Origin: Pocillopora verrucosa
Lineage: Eukaryota; Cnidaria; Anthozoa; Scleractinia; Pocilloporidae
NCBI RefSeq assembly: GCF_036669915.1
Contig: NC_089315.1
Location: forward strand, 8,891,111 to 8,955,110
Reading direction: 5' to 3'
DNA length: 64,000 nt
Below are positions 57,641-64,000 of the stretch, one piece after another (the stretch's first letter is position 1; each line of letters begins with the position of its first letter). A program made the position numbers and the translations under genes. Below the pieces are notes generated by a model that saw nothing but the letters and a program-made list of their open reading frames with translations, had not been told where the DNA came from and did not search any database.

Positions 57641-59399
57641 TCAAAACCTTGCTCGAAAGTGCATTGACTGCTCATAATAATCAGCACCAACAAAATGGTG
57701 GTGCGATGTAAAAACTGAGCAATAAAGTAGAATTACTTTATGTGATAAACTGTAATAAAATTTTTGAACAATCTAGGTCATTAACTAGAAAATAACTTGC
57801 ACGATGTTCATGCGCAATTATTGCCCTAAGAAGAAAGATAATCTGTTATATATTAAAGACAATTGACCTCCAAGTTGAAAGGTAAATGTAACAACGATTT
57901 GACTTGAGAGATTATTCTGACTTAGTTCTCTTTGCATGGAACCACTTCATGTGACTGATCAAACCAGGTGACAAAAGAGAATACAAAAAAAGCCGTCAGG
58001 ACGCATGACCACCTACAGGACAGGTGACCACCATTACCAAAAGTTATGAGGGGTTAATTGATTAAAACAAGATTCACACAATTTGAAGTAATGGGATTTC
58101 CTTTTAGGTGCTGATCTGCTTAGGGCAGCTTAAAAAAACATGATTGTGTAACAAACACATCTGTAAAGTGTCTCTTTGAAATGGCCACTTAGAGAAATTG
58201 TTACCAAATATAGCAAGTATTCACAGGAGTTCTAGGTGGTCTTTTTTTTCTTTTAAGTAGTTCTTTGAAGAGCATATATATTCCACTTATAGGAATGTCC
58301 ATTAGAATAGCTGACACTGCAGTTGGAAAGGGAAGGTGACTTGTAAAATCAACAAATGATCACTGATTGTGGCCAAGTTGAAAATAATGAATATCTTAAC
58401 TGGATAAGATGACCCATCTGAGCCCACATCAACCCAATACCTAATTACTTAAGAATTAAAAGTATGGGCCACAAATAGATCACCTAAAAAAAAATCACTG
58501 TAGGAAGTAACAAAAGTCAAAGAAAATCGCAGCACTTAAAGCTAAATCAGCTGACTCTGGATCTTTCCCACATTTAGTCCTGTGCTGAAATGATATCGAA
58601 TGAAAAAATGAACTATGCCAAAAATGAAGAAAGCAATCTTGCTAAAAGCTGTCATAATTATGAACTGTTCACTGAAGTGAAGGTGGCTTGTGGCATATAT
58701 CAACCTAGCCACAAAGTGGTGAGGTAAAGATCCACTGCAACCCACCAACACTGAGGTAAATAATTATTGTTCACACAAAAAAAGTGAGAAAATATAGCAC
58801 AAAAAGATGATTTTAACCCATTTATTCCTACAACAATAATAAAATTTCCACGGAAATCCCACGTGTGTTGCTCAGAGATGAATAGAAAAAGATATTTGGA
58901 ATTTGGGTAGCCAATCAAGGTGTGCCTTCAACAATAACCACTTTTTTAGTACATACTTAAGTACTGCATGCACTACTTTCTTCATCACAAAAATGATGGC
59001 TAAGGCATTTCTGCCTCTTCTGGTAACATAAAGCAAAGTGCACCAAATGGGTGGGAGTACCTGTGGTTTTTCTGCAAAACTTCATGGGAATGATACCTAT
59101 TGATAATACAATCAGTCAAGTTTTCAATTAAAGCACTAATTTGGCAACCAAATTGAGATACATTCAATTCTGGTAAAGGGTATAATATAAAATTAATGCA
59201 GATAAGCACTCTGTCATACTTTTAATCATATGACTGCTTTCAACATCATGTGCAGAAATTCTAGCGATCTGAACTTATCAAATTTCATCTTTTAATTTTT
59301 TGGTATTAAATTTTTATGACCTTAAGTTATGCACTAATGATTAAAAAATATTTATAAAGTATATTGTCCATATAAATATCCTTTAATGCCCTTTATAAC

Positions 59400-59790
59400 A
59401 CTTTGCGGGGGACTTTGGCCTAACCACATTAAGCAGTAGTAACCAATCTTTCAAAGGAAACTTTGCAGGTGCTCGCAATTTTGGAATTTTTGGAACCAAA
59501 GCCAGACCACAACAGTGGGAAGTACATTTCCAACTCTGTGCGAGAGGTGCATGGGTTCTTTAACATTCCCTACTAACTTTTAAAGAAAAGATGTGAAAGA
59601 CAGGACCTACATGTATGGTTTACTGTCCTTATCCCAGAAGACTAGAACATCAAACCTTTTAAAGATGTCATACCAAAGGCTGCACATTTTTTCTCACTTA
59701 TTTTAAGATCCTGAGTGTTGGCAGGTCTACGGCTCCAACCCTTGAGCTTTTATACAGCAATCCCACGCTCTACAACCTAAGCTAACCAAG
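59400..59790 (-). mobile_element. tRNA-derived SINE with a conserved-type central domain
   Basis: On the minus strand a tRNA-like head (GTTAGCTTAGGTTGTAGAGC as A box region, GGGTTGGAGCC as B box) is followed by a body. The body contains TGTTAAAGAACCCATGCACC, TCTCGCACAGAGTTGGAAAT and TTGTGGTCTGGCTTTGGTTC. The body phrase resembles the deeply conserved central domain of eumetazoan SINEs (Nin-DC type), as far as I recall it. About 390 bp and no coding capacity. Confidence 0.6.
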
Positions 59791-62700
59791 CTTGAATAAA
59801 TAGCAATGCCCCCAAGTCATATGTGACACCTGTCCTGCATGATATAAGATCAGCGTCATGCATGTGAACAGAATAAGAAAAATGGACATTCTGTACTTTT
59901 TTTGAACCAGCTCCAATTTACTACATGTTTAATTTTTCTTACACCCATTGAGTGTCTTTACCTCCTAAATTGGCTATAACATTCTCAACAATCTTGCTCA
60001 AAACAAGATGCTTGGTAACAAAGACAAGAACAGCTAAAAATGTTTCAGTATCGGTAGAAGATTGGATCACGATCAATGATGTCACAATACCACTCAAAAA
60101 ACTCAGACTGTCAAAAATTGTATATTTCTTGATGCTAATTCAATGTTTCCATGGTAATAAAACAAACAAAAGGTTTCAATGGTTTAATCTTGACAGCTGT
60201 CGTGACAATTGCTCGCGCTCACTTCACCAAACTATAATTAAAAAGAAATGTTCTGCTTGTTGATCCTGTGTTTGCAGTTAAACTTCAGGAGGTGTCAGAT
60301 TCAAATGTTATCTCGCTAAGTACTGATTCCCTTAAGCAGCTTAGAGAAAATGCATGGTGAAACAGGATGAGAATTTTCAGTTTGGTTTGCTAAGTAAGTA
60401 GATTTGAGGGGAAGTTAACAACAATGCACTCAAAAATGAAATGCAAATTCAATTGGATGTATAACTTTTCCTTTTCAGAGGGATTAAGCTATAGTGGGAA
60501 ATTCTCTTATATTTCAAAACTGCACCACTAAAGTTTTTACGCTGAGTAGGCGTATCGTTTATCCTCTTCACTCTAATTTTAATCTAAAGACTGAGGTAAC
60601 TCAGTTGTGCTTAGAATTTTAAATACAAAGATATTCTTCGAATTTCAAAGAGTTTACTCACTAATAAATCCGTAGATTACTAGTGGTAAGTTCTACACTA
60701 GAGATTCATCGATAAGATAAAACCAGGTTTTCAATAAGTGGAGAAAATGTGGTGAAACGTTGATGACAGTTCTAGTTCTTGAACGTTATGAAAACATAAA
60801 AAGTGCTTCAAAAACAAAATGGAGTGCACAATGCCTCGAGAGAGGAAAGTGGGTGTGCATTATGTAAAACAAACTCCTGCCAGACATTCCCTAGAAGATG
60901 AAAATTTTCGAACTCGAAAACGTAATGTCACACTTGTTCACTTTTCATAATCAATTACGGGTCCACAAACGTAACTTGACAAGTTTCGAACATCGCTCAC
61001 TTTTGTTCATGAATTTCTGGCTACAAAGAAATCTATTCATGCCCACAGGGCGACTTCGCCAAACCTCGTGTCGAAAATTAAATTCTAGAGTATGAAAAAC
61101 CAAGGGCTGAGAAAATAAGTTGCCCAACTATAATAGCATTAACCCAACATAGAAAAACAGCAGCTGTGCAGCTGTACACAGTGATCCAATCGAGTAAATG
61201 TTTCGTACATGATTCTCAATGATATGGTGAAGAAAAAATAGACTCAGTCAGCGCAAAGCGACAAAAGCGTTTCCCTAGCGAGATTTCGAATTCAAACTAC
61301 CAATGCTCAGCAGTCTCTGATAATCTTTTCGCAAATAACGTCATAACAAAGCAAGCTCATACTGCTCTGTCGGATTAAGGACTATGCAAATGAGGAACAG
61401 TTCTCTTGCTTCAATAATACTCGCTTACAATTCCGCACAATTCACTTCAGTGTGTTAACGTTCTAGTTCATTAAGTTCAGCAGTGAATGCGGTATATCTT
61501 CGACAAAACAGAAAGAGTAATTCGGCCAACGGGACATCCATCGTGTACCGCTTGGAATCATTAAGAAATTACACAGCAGAAAAACGCACTCCATCGCAGA
61601 TTCACTTAACCGATTAAAACGAATCTATTCGCCTCAAACAGCATTTTCCTAACTAACGAAACGACTGATTATACCAGTCACCAGAGCAAAATAGCAGGCA
61701 ACTTACCTCAGTGGCGAATCGGCATCTATTTAAAGACAATCATTTGTGGGACACCCAAGTTTAAAGTAGTATAAACAGGCGATTTGTGCATCGCTTCATG
61801 TATTATGGAGATTGAGAACGTCGCGCCAGCAGCGAGCTAGAAGCAATTAATCACATCGCCGGACACTGAAAAATAAAATTCACATCGACTTACTTCCACA
61901 CGTCATGAGCCCACAAACCCACAGAGGTGCCAGGCTAGCCCGCAAACGTTCTAAGTATCGACAAGAAAACTTAATCCGTAAAACCGCGATTTAGCATGCA
62001 AAGAACGACCATAGCAGTCACTTTACTTCCCACCGATACTTATATCGTGGGTGACAGACCTCACGAACTTTATCAGCCCGAGGAAATAGTAAAAAATTCT
62101 ACTTCACTCGATAAATTTCAACAAATTAAAAGCAAAACGATCGTACCTTTTGTTCTTGCACAATTTGGACGGTTGTAAAACACTACGAATAGAACACTGC
62201 CGGCCTGTTTGAGCGTGTGTTTTCGTGATACTCGCACGAAGTTTGTGACGTTGCCAGGGTGAATGACTAAACGGAAGAAGGGTGACGGGGTATAACCCTG
62301 TGTCATCACCAGTAGGGTGGGAAGTTGGCCGAAAAAAAACAGAACAAAAAAAAACTCCCCCGCTCAAACTCTCCAGGTGATCGACATCGCCATTCATTTG
62401 AATTCAAACTTTTATGAAGAGAGCTACTACGCTTAGATTGGAGTAAAAGCGGGCATAGGAACAGAAATTAAAGGAAAAAAATTTCACAAAAAATACGGGT
62501 CAAGGGAATGGCATGGAGAAGCATAAAAATTGAACGTCTACCTTCATCATTTTCGCATTTTTCTATTTAATTTAAGGAAGAAAAACAGATGTTGGTCTTT
62601 AAAAAAAAAACTGTAATCTTAAAACAAATTATAACTAATGGCTTATTTTTCATACCTTTTCACAACGCTTAAGAGGTGCTTTTGTCTTTTTCTCCATTCT

Positions 62701-63686
62701 TATGTAATCGATGTTCAAAAACGACTGCAATTTTTTTACTAGGTAACTGACAACTAAAACAAGGACACGGCATACAAGTTAAGTCTCTTTGTTGTTAACG
62801 CAGGTAAGTAACGGCTTCTAGACACCAAAATGGCATGTTACGATACAGCAATTCGGTAAAACCGAACTATATGTCAAAGTTTGAATATGAATTATCAAAC
62901 GGATATAATCTCATCTTTTGAGGACACATACTTCCTGTACTGCATTATAATATTCATTGTATACAGAAAATAAACATTGTAATATAGAAACAGAAAACAG
63001 AATATCTTAAGGACAGTTCCTATTTCTAAGTGTGTCGAAATCTTGAGTATACGGTATTAACAAGCCCGATCTTGACAAAGGAACGGCCTATTCTTTTATT
63101 ATTGTTATCTTTATTATCATTTCATGAAGTTGAGGTAAAAGAAAAAAAACATTTAAAAATATCCAGCCATGTTGACCAAACAGGTCTAACGAATTGTCAT
63201 AATTTGTCACCCGGGGAAGGGAAGTGAAGGATATTGGGGGATCAGAGGGTTTTCTGTGGGAACAGGAGGGGGATCAGCCGTTGCCAATAAGGTAAACAGG
63301 GGGAAATATGGACAATTCACCGCCAAAATGACCTGGGATCATAAGAATATCACAGAGCCTGAACAAGGATCCGGTAAAATTTCTCGTGACACAACCAAAA
63401 TCCCCATCCCACCCTCCCTCTGGGGTGGGATTGGACCAGTCTCCTGGCCAATAAAATTTAAACCTGGGAAATCAATATCAAAAGGGGAATTTTGAAGGAA
63501 ACATCATTCCAACAACTGATGCTATCAATCAGTCATCAATGTCCGGGGTGAAGTAGCTAACAAACAGACCAACATAATAACCACAAATATCGGAAAGAAC
63601 AAAACCACAATCATTAGATAACAAAAATCAGCAGGATCGCTTCAAAAGACTTTTTCCCTGCCGGCAAAACCAGCTGGAACATTTCC

Positions 63687-64000
63687 TCACATATTCGCTC
63701 TCTCCATCGTGAGACTGAGGTCGTGTTCGCTGTCATCAGGTGCCAAAGTAACGATACTCGTTGCATCTGTTTCGTTGGTGACTACCTCAGTCACGTGATA
63801 TGTCTGCTGAGGACTCGTCCTCCCGTCGACGAGGATTGAATCGTTATCTACAGGAACACCAACACCAGTAGGAATCCCAAGTGTCAAATGGCCACCTCGT
63901 TCCAGGCTGTTTGATATTGAAGCGTTGCACACGGAAACTTTCAAATCACAATGGTGTTGGAAGTAAGAGGAGATTTCAAATTCACCTCTTGAAAACCAAC
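63687..64000 (-). CDS. Last exon of an unidentified gene, continues past right edge
   Basis: A minus-strand frame is open from the window edge for 104 codons to TGA at 63687. It reads WFSRGEFEISSYFQHHCDLK, then VSVCNASISNSLERGGH, a Gly/Val-rich LTLGIPTGVGVPVDNDS, and an acidic Thr/Ser-rich tail (VTNETDATSIVTLAPDDSEH). There are two N-glycosylation sequons (NAS, NET) and two cysteines. The composition looks coding and the frame has no stop, but I do not recognise a family and see no ATG that would be a natural start. A 3'-terminal coding exon of a gene to the right is the simplest reading. Confidence 0.45.
   Translation of the reverse strand, partial: WFSRGEFEISSYFQHHCDLKVSVCNASISNSLERGGHLTLGIPTGVGVPVDNDSILVDGRTSPQQTYHVTEVVTNETDATSIVTLAPDDSEHDLSLTMERANM

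Larger units (their letters stand above)
57347..63686. other. 5' region of the C1orf21-like gene and intergenic sequence
   Basis: No further protein gene recognised in this 6.3-kb stretch. It contains the repeat at 57485-57640 and the SINE at 59400-59790. It also has candidate minus-strand 5' exons: a donor at 61707 and a weaker site at about 61893. The part from 57420 to 61700 would then be a 5'-UTR intron. Open frames at 59952-60263 and 62104-62397 look like chance. Confidence 0.4.

Noticed and set aside
63256..63495. 79-codon plus-strand frame near the right edge
   Set aside because: Gly/Pro-rich translation with no domain; the sequence looks like repetitive flank.

Overview
The window is AT-rich eukaryotic nuclear DNA. 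Its genes are split by GT-AG introns, and it carries many SINE, LINE, Penelope-like and MITE repeats. I found no bacterial operon structure, tRNA gene, rRNA gene or CRISPR array. The animal-type gene set (DSN1, QSOX, LRRIQ3, C1orf21-like, LicD/FKRP-like) and the repeat families suggest an anthozoan cnidarian, most likely a stony coral. That identification is an inference. I rebuilt exon coordinates by hand from splice sites and reading phase, and every internal intron listed keeps phase.

Layout, left to right. 230-6440 (+): kinetochore protein DSN1, with its 5' end outside the window. 9943-20152 (-): an 11-exon quiescin sulfhydryl oxidase (QSOX) with a GACT-type minisatellite and other duplications in its introns. 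20437-20685 (-): a small predicted secreted Cys-containing peptide. 21610-23100 (-): a long single-exon protein of unknown function with an RRM-like C-terminus. 24880-26900 (-): a broken non-LTR retrotransposon.

28.2-45.7 kb is the accessory region. It holds two intact intronless LicD/FKRP-like membrane enzymes (28993-30690 and 35184-36845, both +), made by segmental duplication. Part of the same unit recurs in inverted orientation at 39.7-41.7 kb. Between and around the copies lie at least five broken pieces of a sulfatase-like DUF229 gene, a possible CaRF-like gene fragment, tandem 250-bp repeats, foldback structures and a Penelope-like element remnant (44.56-45.30 kb, -).

46378-50965 (+): LRRIQ3 in four exons, with an RFX X-box-like site about 92 bp upstream of the ATG. 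54140-57346 (-): a C1orf21-like small protein in six coding exons, starting with a myristoylation-type MGCS N-terminus. 63687-64000 (-): the last exon of an unidentified gene that continues past the right edge.

The housekeeping genes show no obvious functional link. The accessory region is the one place where neighbours may share a role: LicD/FKRP-like enzymes transfer phospho-groups to glycans, and DUF229 proteins belong to the alkaline phosphatase/sulfatase superfamily. It therefore looks like a rapidly rearranging glycan-modification locus in which the LicD genes survive and the DUF229 copies are decaying.
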